A stretch of 64,000 nt of DNA from Pseudomonadaceae bacterium (GTDB taxonomy: Bacteria > Pseudomonadota > Gammaproteobacteria > Pseudomonadales > Azotimanducaceae), in the NCBI GenBank assembly GCA_024743435.1, contig JANSWO010000003.1:1-64000 (forward strand), read 5' to 3'. Both the position numbers and the translations under genes were made by a program. This document shows, piece by piece, positions 9,376-18,805 of the stretch (position 1 is its first letter; each line of letters starts with the position of its first letter). The notes under the pieces are model-generated. The model did not search any database, was not told where the DNA came from, and was given only the letters and a program-made list of their open reading frames with translations.

Positions 9376-11268
9376 ATGGCTGCTGCCGGCATGAAGCCGA
9401 CAATCTTTGTAAACGATGGGCTGGATTCTCAGCTCGCGCTCGTTGCGCGTGCGCAGGGTTGGCTGGTCGATTGCAGCGATGGCGATAGCGTCCAGCTGTC
9501 CGTTGCCATTGCGATATGTGATGGCTCTACGGAGTCCGTCGATAGCCTTCGGAGCCGATTCCCGCTTGCTCTGGTCGTCGCTGAGCCCAGCGATGGTGAG
9601 GCAATTACGACGGAACATGCAGATCTGAACCTTCCGCCTGGTACGCCGCGAGGCTTTGCCGTGCAGATGCTCAGCCTGGGTGCGGATCACTGGCACCGGA
9701 ATCGTCGGATGATGGATCTGGCTAAGGATGTCGCTCGGCGCAAGGCGCAAACTCGACAGCTGTCGGAGATTGGCCTTTCGCTTTCTGGCCGTGGTGATGT
9801 TGAAGCATTGCTCGAAACGATCCTGTCCGAAGCCCGCCGACTCGTGCCCAGTGACGGTGCTTCTCTGTATCTCGTCGCGAAGGATCGTGCGGAAGACGAG
9901 CTGGTGTTTAAGCTCGCGCAGAATGATTCGATTTCGGTGCCCTACATCGAACAGCGGCTGCCGCTCACGCGGGAATCTGTGGCCGGCTTTGTTGCACTAA
10001 CGGGTAACGAACTGAACCTGGCCGATGTTTATCGCATTCCGCCGAGTGCCCCGTATCGATTCAATGCCAGCTTTGATGAGCAGATGAGCTATCGAACTCG
10101 CTCCATGCTGGTTATCGCGATGCGTGATCATCGTGGTGATGTTGTTGGCGTATTGCAGTTCATCAACAGGCTTTCTGCTGATGGCGAAACGGTTACGCCG
10201 TTTGTGGATGAGGATGCGGAGATCCTGCGCGCCGTTGCCAGCCAGGCGGCGGTGTCTATTCAGAAGAACTCGCTGATCAACAATATCAATCAGCTGTTTG
10301 AGAGCTTTGTCCACGCGTCCGTCAAGGCGATTGAGCAACGCGACCCGTCGACGAGTGGCCATTCGTCACGCGTGGCGCAGACCACCGTTGAGTTGCTGCA
10401 AGCATTACCCCGTTCCGATGTCTCTCGATTCCACGGTTTGACTCTGTCTGAAGACCATCTGAAAGAAGTGCGCTATGCGGCATTGCTGCACGACTTTGGC
10501 AAGGTGGCCGTTCGCGAGAACGTTTTGCTGAAGGCGAATAAGCTGACCGATGAACGTCTTGAGATCGTGCGCTACCGGGTAGAGCTGCAGAAAGAGCGTC
10601 TGCGCCGACGCGCGGTAGAACGACAGCTGCACGCCCTGCATCACGGCAGTGAGTCAAATGACGTCGCGCGGGCGCGCTCGCTGCGCCAGCTTGAGCGCGA
10701 GATTTCTCTACTCGATGACTACTTTGATGCGGTCGCCAGCGCCAACAAACCTAATGTCAGCGATGATGATCGGTTCGATCATCTGCAGGCGATTCGACAG
10801 TACGGCTTCCGAGAACTTGATGGCACATTGAGCGGATTGATTACCGATGCTGACCTCGTCGCGCTGTCCGTTGCTCGAGGCTCACTGACAACCGAAGAGC
10901 GGCAGGAAATCCAGGCGCACGTCGCCCACACCATTGAGTTTCTGTCCGTGCTTCCCTGGCCGCCGGAATTGAGTCAGGTCAGCCTGATCGCCGGCGCTCA
11001 TCACGAGAAACTGGATGGTTCCGGCTATCCCTACGGCATGGTCGGGGATGAAATTCCACTGGCCAGCCGCGTCATGACCGTATGTGACATCTTTGATGCG
11101 CTGACAGCAATGGACCGGCCATATAAGCCTGCCATGAGCGAAGAGGTCGCTTTGAACATACTGCATAGCGACGTAAAGCGCGGGTTGCTGGACGCCGATA
11201 TTGTGGATGTCTTCTCGCAGGCGAAAGTCTGGCGCTGTCTGGACCGACCGGTGAGCAAGGCGGTCTGA
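9376..11268 (+). CDS. GAF / HD-GYP domain protein (putative c-di-GMP phosphodiesterase)
   Basis: A protein of about 630 aa. Residues 1-115 look like a degenerate receiver (FVNDGLDSQLALVARAQGW). A GAF domain follows (about 126-295; SDGASLYLVAKD, FINRLSADGE). The HD-GYP domain has HSSRVAQ, LLHDFGK (HD near 373) and HHEKLDGSGYP (near 542), so the catalytic residues are present. HD and the GYP motif are about 170 residues apart because of a charged, coiled-coil-like insertion (LQKERLRRRAVERQLHALHH onward). The expected activity is c-di-GMP hydrolysis in the cytoplasm. The start is uncertain: ATG 9376 or 9391, or GTG 9304; no good ribosome-binding site decides it. Confidence 0.85.
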   Translation: MAAAGMKPTIFVNDGLDSQLALVARAQGWLVDCSDGDSVQLSVAIAICDGSTESVDSLRSRFPLALVVAEPSDGEAITTEHADLNLPPGTPRGFAVQMLSLGADHWHRNRRMMDLAKDVARRKAQTRQLSEIGLSLSGRGDVEALLETILSEARRLVPSDGASLYLVAKDRAEDELVFKLAQNDSISVPYIEQRLPLTRESVAGFVALTGNELNLADVYRIPPSAPYRFNASFDEQMSYRTRSMLVIAMRDHRGDVVGVLQFINRLSADGETVTPFVDEDAEILRAVASQAAVSIQKNSLINNINQLFESFVHASVKAIEQRDPSTSGHSSRVAQTTVELLQALPRSDVSRFHGLTLSEDHLKEVRYAALLHDFGKVAVRENVLLKANKLTDERLEIVRYRVELQKERLRRRAVERQLHALHHGSESNDVARARSLRQLEREISLLDDYFDAVASANKPNVSDDDRFDHLQAIRQYGFRELDGTLSGLITDADLVALSVARGSLTTEERQEIQAHVAHTIEFLSVLPWPPELSQVSLIAGAHHEKLDGSGYPYGMVGDEIPLASRVMTVCDIFDALTAMDRPYKPAMSEEVALNILHSDVKRGLLDADIVDVFSQAKVWRCLDRPVSKAV

Positions 11269-11349
11269 TCGAGCGTTGATCCGCTAGGTACCCCCGACAC
11301 ATCCACTATCCGTTCACAAGGGTTTGCGCAGCCAGCTCATTTGCGCTTG

Positions 11350-12321
11350 CTAGTAGCCTTCCCAGTCATCTAAAACCGATATCTCGATCAGTTTGCCTTC
11401 AAAGCGAACCACAAGGCCGGTTTCGGTGATGTGCAGTAGCGGCAGACCGGCGATGGTGTCGCCTTCCTGCAACCGCCGGCTCTCAAACACCACCGCGCGC
11501 AGGTCCGTGTCTTCTGCATAGATATGGGTGGAGACGTCGATCGGCGGAAAGCGAGCTTTCGTCGCGCCATCCAGCTCTGCGAATTGAATGAATGTGGGTG
11601 TGTTTGCGGGTTCCCGCGGCGTTGCTGCTGGTGTGGCGATTTGCTCCGGCGGCTGCGAAAGTGACGGCGCCAGCGCCTGCGAAAGTGTCTGTGCCTGGTT
11701 TTCCGTCGTCGGCGTTTCGGTAGCTGACGTTACGCCCTCTTCAATGATGATCGGTCGAGCTCCGGGCGGTGAGATAACCACCTCACCCGGCTGAGTTGTG
11801 ATGGTGAGTTGATCGCTCGCGTTGGCCGTGCTGGCCACCGCGCCCGGGGGCTTGGCTTGTGGTGTTGGTCTGGCGGAAGAGGCGGGTCGTGTAGCCGTAA
11901 GTGGCTCGACGTCGGGTGTGGGCATGTCGGCAAACGTGGTGACGGCGTCGTCTTTGCTGTCCTCGGCCCGCTGGGCCAGATCGGGCTGCCTCACAGGGTC
12001 AGCGCCCGCGGCTAATGTCGGCGCGGCTAATGTGGGCGCGGCTAATGTGGGCGCTGCTGATATTTGTGCGGCGGTTTGTGGCGCGGCGGATGTGTCCTCG
12101 GACATCGTTGCCGGACGGCTCGTGTTGTCCTGCGCTGCTTGTTCCGGTGCCGGTTTTTGCCACAGCCAGATACCAACGATGATGGCATTGGCAATTAGCG
12201 CCAGAGCAAGCACCGGCAGCCACGATCGCTTTGAAGGCTCAACTGCGAACTGGCCAGGCTGATTCGCGGTGTTTTGGACTTCACCTTCCTGTTTGTTCAG
12301 GGCATCGAGTATGTATGACAT
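11350..12321 (-). CDS. gspB: General secretion pathway protein GspB
   Basis: A 323-aa inner-membrane protein of the GspB (ExeB/OutB) family, partner of the GspA ATPase in placing the type II secretin in the cell envelope. It has the family N-terminus MSYILDALNK, one helix (about 34-53), and a long Pro/Ala-rich periplasmic linker with an internal 15-bp DNA repeat (PTLAA three times, 12003-12062). The C-terminal GspB domain contains YAEDTDLRAVVFESRRLQEG and ends VLDDWEGY. It starts 11 bp after gspA. No other type II secretion genes are in the window. Confidence 0.9.
   Translation of the reverse strand: MSYILDALNKQEGEVQNTANQPGQFAVEPSKRSWLPVLALALIANAIIVGIWLWQKPAPEQAAQDNTSRPATMSEDTSAAPQTAAQISAAPTLAAPTLAAPTLAAGADPVRQPDLAQRAEDSKDDAVTTFADMPTPDVEPLTATRPASSARPTPQAKPPGAVASTANASDQLTITTQPGEVVISPPGARPIIIEEGVTSATETPTTENQAQTLSQALAPSLSQPPEQIATPAATPREPANTPTFIQFAELDGATKARFPPIDVSTHIYAEDTDLRAVVFESRRLQEGDTIAGLPLLHITETGLVVRFEGKLIEISVLDDWEGY
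12003..12062 (-). repeat. 15-bp tandem repeats inside gspB linker
   Basis: Three units close to GGCGCGGCTAATGTG on the + strand, encoding Ala-Pro-Thr-Leu-Ala repeats in the periplasmic linker of GspB. The repeat keeps frame, so length variation would be tolerated. Confidence 0.7.
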
Positions 12322-12332
12322 AGCTGCGCCCT

Positions 12333-14006
12333 CTAGCGGCTGAGGCTGGGGCGGTTCGGGCGCTGCACGTTCTGCAGTTGCACCCAGGTTTCCGGGCCGA
12401 CGATGCCGTCGCTTGCGATGCCCTCACGACGCTGAAACGCTCGCACACTCGCCTGCAACTCAAGGTCGAAAGCGTTCGGATCACCGCTGCCGGTTGCCTC
12501 GATGAATCCTGCGGAGACGAGTGCCTCGCGCACCCAGCGTACGGCTGCGCCTCGGTCGCCCGGTGCGAGGTTGCGCTGGTATTCCGTTGGCCTGTGCCAC
12601 AGAGCGACGTAGGCACCAACCCACATATCTCTCAACACACGAGCCGTTGTTTCAATCGTCTGGCCAGCCACGCTGAGCGTTAGCTGGCCATCATTAGACG
12701 AAAGCAGAGCCGCATAGAATGGCTTTGAGCGTTCGTCCCACAGCTCGAGAACAACGGGTAGGTCGAGTTGTTCGACGTCGCTCCAGGTTCCCTTACGGCT
12801 CAGGCACTGCAGTCGAAGCGCAACGGCGAAATCGCAAGGTGCGGTGGTGTTAGGTACTGGGTAGACGGTGCTCCAGGCGCGGAAGACCTCCGAGAAGGCG
12901 CGTTGCTGGGTATCCAGCGCGGTCATGTTGGTTGGTCGATTAACGGGCTGCTCCGTCAGTCGATCGCGCGCCGCGTTGCTTGTGGAGGAAGCTGTTAGTG
13001 CAGAGTCCGGCGTGCTGGTTGCAACGTCGTTCTGCGGACCAGCCTCAGCTGTCGGCTGTGCAGATACGGCCGGCGGCACGTCTTCTTCCGTCTCAGGTAG
13101 CCACATCAGCAGCACAACGGCGGCCAGGGCAAACGCAATGATTGTCGCTGCGATGGCGATGGCTGGAACCAGTTGCTTGCGAGCCGGGACTGCCCCGAGA
13201 GTTTCGCTGGCGGCTTTGTGAACGATAGTTTCGTCAACCTGCCGTTTGCCCTCGACGTAGGCGCCGAGAAGCGCGCGGTCCGCGATGACATTCATTACGC
13301 GAGGAATGCCCGCGGAGCGTTTGTGTAACGCCGAGATGGCTTTGTCGCTGAACAGGTCAACCGACCCACCCGAGTCTTTGAGTGCGGTGAGGATGCGGTG
13401 TCTTACATAGTTGCCGGCATCTTCGCGGCTCAATTGACTGAGGTGGTAGCGGGCGGTGACTCGCTGCGCGAGCTGTCGTAACTCCTGTCGGGCCAACAGC
13501 TCACCCAGTTCCGGCTGACCGATGAGAATGATCCGCAGTAGCTTCTTCTCGTTCGTCTCGAGATTCGTGAGCAGTCGCAGCTGCTCCAATACAGCAGGCG
13601 AGAGATTCTGAGCTTCGTCGATAATCACGACGGTACTGCGACCGGCGGCGTGCGTCTTTAGCAGGTGGCGATTCAGTGAGTCGATGTAGGCTTTGATGCT
13701 CTGGGTATCATCGGCAATCACGATGCCCAGCTCTTCGCAGATCGTCGCCAGCAACTCACGCACGGTGAGGCGGGGGTTGAGCACGAAGGCAACGTCGACT
13801 TCGTCGGGCACCTGGCCGATGAGGTTGCGCAGCAAGGTGGTTTTGCCCGTGCCCACTTCACCCGTCACAAGGACGAAGCCGCCGTCAGTGAGGCCGTAGG
13901 TGAGATGCGCGAGCGCCTCCCGGTGGCCATCACTCATGTAGAGGAAAGCCGGATCCGGTGCGATGGAAAATGGCTTGCGGTCGAAGTGAAAGTGATCGTT
14001 ATACAT
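12333..14006 (-). CDS. gspA: GspA (ExeA-like) AAA ATPase with peptidoglycan-binding domain
   Basis: A 557-aa protein opening YNDHFHFDRKPFSIAPDP, typical of GspA/ExeA. The AAA+ domain has Walker A GEVGTGKT and Walker B VVIIDEAQN; a transmembrane helix follows near 280-300 (AIAIAATIIAFALAAVVLL). The periplasmic part ends with a PG_binding_1 repeat (VRAFQRREGIASDGIVGPETW). The known role is ATP-driven help in inserting the secretin through peptidoglycan, with GspB. ATG 14006 is preferred over TTG 14018, which abuts the AGAGGA ribosome-binding site. Its start overlaps the end of the upstream acyltransferase. Confidence 0.92.
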   Translation of the reverse strand: MYNDHFHFDRKPFSIAPDPAFLYMSDGHREALAHLTYGLTDGGFVLVTGEVGTGKTTLLRNLIGQVPDEVDVAFVLNPRLTVRELLATICEELGIVIADDTQSIKAYIDSLNRHLLKTHAAGRSTVVIIDEAQNLSPAVLEQLRLLTNLETNEKKLLRIILIGQPELGELLARQELRQLAQRVTARYHLSQLSREDAGNYVRHRILTALKDSGGSVDLFSDKAISALHKRSAGIPRVMNVIADRALLGAYVEGKRQVDETIVHKAASETLGAVPARKQLVPAIAIAATIIAFALAAVVLLMWLPETEEDVPPAVSAQPTAEAGPQNDVATSTPDSALTASSTSNAARDRLTEQPVNRPTNMTALDTQQRAFSEVFRAWSTVYPVPNTTAPCDFAVALRLQCLSRKGTWSDVEQLDLPVVLELWDERSKPFYAALLSSNDGQLTLSVAGQTIETTARVLRDMWVGAYVALWHRPTEYQRNLAPGDRGAAVRWVREALVSAGFIEATGSGDPNAFDLELQASVRAFQRREGIASDGIVGPETWVQLQNVQRPNRPSLSR

Positions 14007-14892
14007 CGGCCGGCGCAATTCCTCTGAGTCTTCGATCCTTGGCCTGCCAACGCTGTTCTATCCAATCGGCGAGACGTGCTTTTTCCTGCGGTCCGTAGTC
14101 AGGAACGCGCAACTCGCCTGGAATGTCCACTACATCTACCCGCATACGGACCCGCGCGGGCGTGCCGCAGAGAAATTCCCAGAAGGACGGAGCCGGTCCG
14201 GGGTAGGTGATAGTGACATCGATCATCTCGTGCACATGCTCGGGCATGCCGGATAGCACAAACGATAGGCCGCCGATCTTTGGATTCAACAGATTCTCGA
14301 ATCGAGCTTCCTGGCTTGCATGCTTGGCTTCGGTGAAGCGAGTGCCTTCCAGAAAATTCAGAACGCCGGTGGGTAGTGCCTGAAAACGCTCACAGGCTTT
14401 CATCGTGTTGTCCCGGTCTGCAGTCTTCAGTGCTGGATTTTGCGCGATCGCCTCCGCGGATACTCGTTTCACGTACGGAAAGCCAAGCAGATACATGGCA
14501 AAACCCAGAAAAGGCAAATAGATGAGCTGCGCCTTGGTAAAAAAGCGCAAAGGCGGCAGCCTGTGCCGCAACGTGTTTTGCAGCACCAGTATGTCACCCC
14601 AGCACTGATGGTTGCTGACAATCAGATACCAGCGATCCCGGCTCGGTTGTGCGCCCACCCAGTCCAGTTCTACCTGTCCGATGCCGAGTGCGCGGAACAT
14701 CACTCGGTTGCCGGATACCCAGCCATCGATGGTCAGGTCCATCGCTTTCAGGAGCGGCTTCTGGCTGGCAGGCAACGGTTTCAGTAGCCAGCGAATGGCC
14801 GCCACGATCAACACATAGCTTGCCCAGAACACGGTGTTGATGCCGATCCCGATCGAAGCCGCAATGCCAGTAAGGTTTGCCATGGCGCTCAT
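13999..14892 (-). CDS. YihG-like acyltransferase (PlsC family)
   Basis: A 297-aa membrane-associated 1-acyl-glycerol-3-phosphate-type acyltransferase. Catalytic NHQCWGD (the NHX4D motif, Asn-His-Gln with Asp four residues after His) and EGTR substrate motif are both present. A hydrophobic helix lies at about 20-37 before the catalytic domain. It resembles E. coli YihG/YihU-neighbourhood acyltransferases more than PlsC itself by its length. It is the first gene of an acyltransferase-gspA-gspB operon (8-bp overlap with gspA) and divergent from the aminopeptidase with only 38 bp between starts. Confidence 0.85.
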   Translation of the reverse strand: MSAMANLTGIAASIGIGINTVFWASYVLIVAAIRWLLKPLPASQKPLLKAMDLTIDGWVSGNRVMFRALGIGQVELDWVGAQPSRDRWYLIVSNHQCWGDILVLQNTLRHRLPPLRFFTKAQLIYLPFLGFAMYLLGFPYVKRVSAEAIAQNPALKTADRDNTMKACERFQALPTGVLNFLEGTRFTEAKHASQEARFENLLNPKIGGLSFVLSGMPEHVHEMIDVTITYPGPAPSFWEFLCGTPARVRMRVDVVDIPGELRVPDYGPQEKARLADWIEQRWQAKDRRLRGIAPADV

Positions 14893-14930
14893 TTTCGCAG
14901 CTTTCGCCCGACGTTTGTTAGCCTAAGCGA

Positions 14931-16037
14931 ATGAACTTGCCCTTCGCTGCACTGCCCGCTGTCCTGCTTGGATTGGTGACTTTCCTGCCCGGCTGCTACT
15001 ACCAGCAGGCGGTAACGGGTCAGATCAAGCTTCTCAGTCAGCGCGAGCGCGTCGATACGCTGATCGCGGACGACGCCACAGCCCCTGAATTGCGGGCACG
15101 GTTACAGTTTGCAAGGGATGCGAAGTCCTGGGTTGAGTCTGAGCTCGGTTTTGACGGTGGCCGGCGCTACGACACCTTCGTAGAGCTCGACGCGCCCTAC
15201 GTTGTGTGGAATGTTGTCGCTGCGCCAGCGACTTCTGTTGTGCCCAAGCGCTGGTGCTATCCGGTTGCCGGTTGTGTCGCATACAGGGGTTACTTCCATC
15301 AACCCAGAGCACAGCGCTTCGCGGACAAGCTCGCCGCCGACGGCTATGACGTCCTGGTGCAGGGAACTACCGCGTACTCAACGCTCGGTTGGTTTGCAGA
15401 CCCACTTCTGTCGACCTTCATCAATCGGCGCGATGATTCTTTGCTCGGGCTGATTGCCCATGAGTTGGCCCATGCTGAGCTTTGGGTTCCTTCTGCAGCA
15501 TCGTACAACGAGGCTTTTGCGAGCTTTGTGGAGCAGCAGGCACGGCGCGAATGGTTACAGCAGCAGGGCAGAGATCCAACAGTGGTTGCCCGTTCGACCA
15601 GGCTGCTGGCTCGCGCTCGAGGTTTGCTGCAAGCGCTGCGGGATGCCCTGGCGGACTTGTACAGTAGGCCTTTGCAGGAAGAGGAGATGCTTGCGCGCAA
15701 GCGCGAGCTGTTCGCAGCGGCGCGTGACTGTTACCGGGCGACGGGTGAGCCGTACTCGGCGCTCTTTGATGGCTCTGCCAATAACGCCCGCATTGCCTCG
15801 GTTGCCACCTACTGGCGTTGGCTGCCCGCGTTTGAGCGGATGTTCGAACTCAGTGACCGTCAGTGGCCAGCCTTTGTCGAAGCTGCGACGGAGTTGGGCA
15901 GCGATCCCGAGCGTGATGAGTGGTTGGCTCGCCTAGCCGAGCAGCAGAAACAGCAGCGTGCTGATGATGAACGCGCCGATCATATTCAATGCGAAACCCT
16001 CGCGAACCATGCGGGCGACATCGAACCGACCCGTTGA
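14931..16037 (+). CDS. Predicted lipoprotein aminopeptidase (COG4324-like)
   Basis: A 368-aa protein with a lipoprotein signal peptide ending LPGC (Cys about residue 22). The zinc-protease motif HELAHAE is followed downstream by NEAFASFVE, as in the putative aminopeptidase family COG4324. The C-terminal third is helical and charged (LARKRELFAAARD). It is probably anchored at the periplasmic face of a membrane; the substrate is unknown. The last 105 bp overlap the 3' end of the convergent DASS transporter gene, an unusually long convergent overlap with both frames intact. Confidence 0.8.
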   Translation: MNLPFAALPAVLLGLVTFLPGCYYQQAVTGQIKLLSQRERVDTLIADDATAPELRARLQFARDAKSWVESELGFDGGRRYDTFVELDAPYVVWNVVAAPATSVVPKRWCYPVAGCVAYRGYFHQPRAQRFADKLAADGYDVLVQGTTAYSTLGWFADPLLSTFINRRDDSLLGLIAHELAHAELWVPSAASYNEAFASFVEQQARREWLQQQGRDPTVVARSTRLLARARGLLQALRDALADLYSRPLQEEEMLARKRELFAAARDCYRATGEPYSALFDGSANNARIASVATYWRWLPAFERMFELSDRQWPAFVEAATELGSDPERDEWLARLAEQQKQQRADDERADHIQCETLANHAGDIEPTR

Positions 16038-17300
16038 AAACATGATGACGTTGGGCGCCGTCGCTACCGGCAGCATGAATGCGCAGCTGGCGCTCATCGC
16101 TGCAGGAATCATAAATAGCTTCGGATCAATGTTGGCCCCGATTGCAGCCGCTGCAAGGATTGGCATCAACAAGGTGGTTGTCGCTGTGTTGGACGTCGCC
16201 TCGGTGAGAAAGGTGACGGTCAGACAGATGATGAGCATCAACAGCCACAGATCCAGATCTGACAAACTCGACAGCGCATTGCCGATAATGGCCGATAACC
16301 CTGAGCTGCCGAACGCACTGGCGATGGCGATGCCTGCTCCGAACAGGATGAGCATGCCCCAGGGAATGTCGGATGCGGTATCCCAGTCCAGCAGTTTCCC
16401 GCCTTTGCCATCAGGCACGATAAACAGCGCGATCACGGCCAGGAATGCAACGATCGCGTCATTGCTGTAGGCCACATTGAACCACTCGCTCCAGCCTCCG
16501 AACGGCTCCCGGCGCGTTATCCAGGCGAGGGCGGTGAGCACGAAGATAACCATCACACGTTTCTCCGCGCTGCTCCATTGGCCCACGGAAGGCAGTTCCA
16601 ACGTCCCGGAATGGCGTAGCGATCGGGTGAGCCATAGAGCCATCAGCGGCAGGAACACCAGAACAACGGGTAGGCCCCAGGCCATCCACTGGCCAAACGA
16701 GATTTCCAGGCCTGTCGTTTCGCTGTACACGCCCATGAATATCAGGTTGGGCGGCGTGCCGATGGGCGTTGCGATGCCGCCGAGCGAAGCCGCGTAGGCG
16801 ATGCCGAGCAGCAGTGGGACAGCCAGCTTCGGATCGCCGCTGCGCTCGACGATGGCGAGCGCTACCGGCAGCAGCATAAGCGTGGTGGCTGTGTTCGAGA
16901 TCCACATCGAGAGCAGCGCAGAGGCGGCCATGAAGCCGTATACCAGCCGGCGTGACGAGCCGCCTCCGAAGAGCCGTACCATACCGAGCGCAATGCGCCG
17001 GTGCGCGCCACTCGCAGCCAGCGCGGTCGAGAGCAGAAAGCCGCCCAGTAATAGCAGGATTAGAGGATGGCCGTAAGCCGCGGCGACGTCGCCCGAGGTA
17101 ATGACACCGGTCAGTGGCAGCAGCGCCAAAGGCAGTAAAGAGGTTGCCGGAATGGGTATGGGTTCGAACACCCACCACACGACTGTAACCACCGTGATGC
17201 CGAGTGTGATGGCCGCATCTGTCTCGAAACCGGCCATGAGCATGAGGTATGCCGCCAACAATGCGAGAATAGGGCCGGCGGCGAGGGCGATTGTCTTCAT
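15933..17300 (-). CDS. DASS/SLC13 family sodium:anion symporter
   Basis: A 455-aa inner-membrane transporter with 11 or more helices. The two SNT sodium-binding motifs of the divalent-anion:Na+ family are present (ISNTATTLMLLP and TSNTATTTLLMP), as are PIPIPATSLLPL and GTPPNLIFMG. The substrates of the family are dicarboxylates, citrate, phosphate or sulfate; the sequence alone does not decide. The ATG at 17300 begins MKTIALAAG, the first helix; a longer frame to 17450 reads into unrelated sequence. It is divergent from sbcB with about 44 bp between starts. Confidence 0.9.
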   Translation of the reverse strand: MKTIALAAGPILALLAAYLMLMAGFETDAAITLGITVVTVVWWVFEPIPIPATSLLPLALLPLTGVITSGDVAAAYGHPLILLLLGGFLLSTALAASGAHRRIALGMVRLFGGGSSRRLVYGFMAASALLSMWISNTATTLMLLPVALAIVERSGDPKLAVPLLLGIAYAASLGGIATPIGTPPNLIFMGVYSETTGLEISFGQWMAWGLPVVLVFLPLMALWLTRSLRHSGTLELPSVGQWSSAEKRVMVIFVLTALAWITRREPFGGWSEWFNVAYSNDAIVAFLAVIALFIVPDGKGGKLLDWDTASDIPWGMLILFGAGIAIASAFGSSGLSAIIGNALSSLSDLDLWLLMLIICLTVTFLTEATSNTATTTLLMPILAAAAIGANIDPKLFMIPAAMSASCAFMLPVATAPNVIMFSTGRFDVARMVREGFALNMIGAFIISTLLFLLLG

Positions 17301-17344
17301 CGCCAGTACAGTGCCTAGGCTACGCAAGGGATTCAAGCAGACTG

Positions 17345-18805
17345 ATGAGTGATGCAGAAGCGATGGGGACAACCCGTAAGCGTAACCAGGGCCGACAGGA
17401 AAATGCGCCAAGCTTTTACTGGTATGACCTGGAGACGACCGGGCTGTCACCCAAGTGGGATCGCATCACTCAGTTCGCAGGCATACGAACTGATGCCGAT
17501 CTGAATGTGATTGGCGATGAGTACGTGAAATACGTGTCGCTGCCTATCGATGTGTTGCCAAACCCGGAGTCGGCGGTGGTCACCGGCATTACGCCGGCAA
17601 CTCTGGATGCTCAGGGCGAAGATGAGTGGTCGGTGCTTGGCCACATCCTCGCGCAATTCAGTAAGCCCGGTACATGCGTCGCGGGTTACAACTCATTGCG
17701 CTTCGACGATGAGTTCATGCGCTACAGCCTTTACCGAACTCTGCGCGATCCCTACGCCCGGGAATGGCAGCATGGCAACAGCCGCTGGGATCTGTTGGAT
17801 CTCGTGCGCGCGACGGGTGCGCTGCGTCCAGAGGGCATTGAGTGGCCGATGGACGATGGCTTGCCGGTCTACAAGCTTGAGGCTCTGTCAGCGGCGAATG
17901 GCATTGAGCATGGCAATGCGCACGATGCCTTGTCAGACGTACTCGCGACGGTGGGAATGGCGAAGCTCATCAAAGAGAAACAGCCGCGCCTGTTTGACTA
18001 CTACTTTTCCATTCGCTCCAAGAGAGCGATTCGGCGCATGCTCGAACCGCTAGCGACCACGCCCCTTGTGCACATCACCGGCATGTACCCACGTGAGCGA
18101 TATGGCACCGCGGTTGTATTGCCAATGATTGCTCACCCGTTTAACGGCAATGCGATTGTCGTGGCCGATCTTTCCGGCGATATCTCGCCCCTGTTGTCCT
18201 GGAGCGCCGATAAGATTCGCGAAACCTTGTTTGCCAAAGGGGTGGAGCAGCGCCCGCCGCTCAAGGAAATTCGACTGAACCGTTGCCCCTTTATCGCACC
18301 CCTGAACACGTTGACCAAGTCGGCTCAAAAGCGCGTGGGCATCGATATGCAACTGGTGGAGGACAATCTTGCCCGCCTGCAGGAGGCGGATCTAGGCGGC
18401 AAGTTGGCGCGTGTGTATCAGCCGCCGCCGGGCGAAGAGGATGCTGATGTGGAAGCGGCGCTCTACCTCAGTTTCATGACGGACTCGGACCGAGATCTGT
18501 GTGCGAGCTTTCAACGCACATTGGCCGAAGGCCAATGGCCGGAATCGATCCGATTTCAAGACGAACGCTTCAATGAACTCAAGCAACGCCTGAAAGCCCG
18601 GTCGTTCCCGCATCTGCTCGATGAAGACGAGCGCCAGGAGTGGTTACGCTTTGTTCGCAGCAAGCTGGAAGGGCCGGGCCAGGGGTGGCTGACGCTCTCT
18701 GACTATCGTGATCGCCTGGCTGCCATGGACCAGGTGAAACATCCAGAGCTCTACGAGCAACTCGCCGCGTACGGCGACGACATTGGCTCGGCGTTCGGCC
18801 TGTGA
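17345..18805 (+). CDS. sbcB: Exonuclease I (SbcB)
   Basis: A 486-aa 3'-5' single-strand DNA exonuclease used in recombination and mismatch repair. The DEDD nuclease signatures are visible: FYWYDLETTG (Exo I), NSLRFDDEF (Exo II) and GNAHDALSDV (Exo III His/Asp). The ExoI-specific C-terminal region follows, with YPRERYGTAVVLPMIAHP and the helical end YRDRLAAMD. Length matches the family. The stop overlaps the next gene's GTG by 4 bp (GTGA), an odd pairing of a DNA-repair gene with an ABC transporter. Confidence 0.96.
   Translation: MSDAEAMGTTRKRNQGRQENAPSFYWYDLETTGLSPKWDRITQFAGIRTDADLNVIGDEYVKYVSLPIDVLPNPESAVVTGITPATLDAQGEDEWSVLGHILAQFSKPGTCVAGYNSLRFDDEFMRYSLYRTLRDPYAREWQHGNSRWDLLDLVRATGALRPEGIEWPMDDGLPVYKLEALSAANGIEHGNAHDALSDVLATVGMAKLIKEKQPRLFDYYFSIRSKRAIRRMLEPLATTPLVHITGMYPRERYGTAVVLPMIAHPFNGNAIVVADLSGDISPLLSWSADKIRETLFAKGVEQRPPLKEIRLNRCPFIAPLNTLTKSAQKRVGIDMQLVEDNLARLQEADLGGKLARVYQPPPGEEDADVEAALYLSFMTDSDRDLCASFQRTLAEGQWPESIRFQDERFNELKQRLKARSFPHLLDEDERQEWLRFVRSKLEGPGQGWLTLSDYRDRLAAMDQVKHPELYEQLAAYGDDIGSAFGL

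Noticed and set aside
11822-12262. Plus-strand frame rich in Ala/Gly opposite gspB
   Set aside because: Antisense of the repetitive gspB linker; low complexity.
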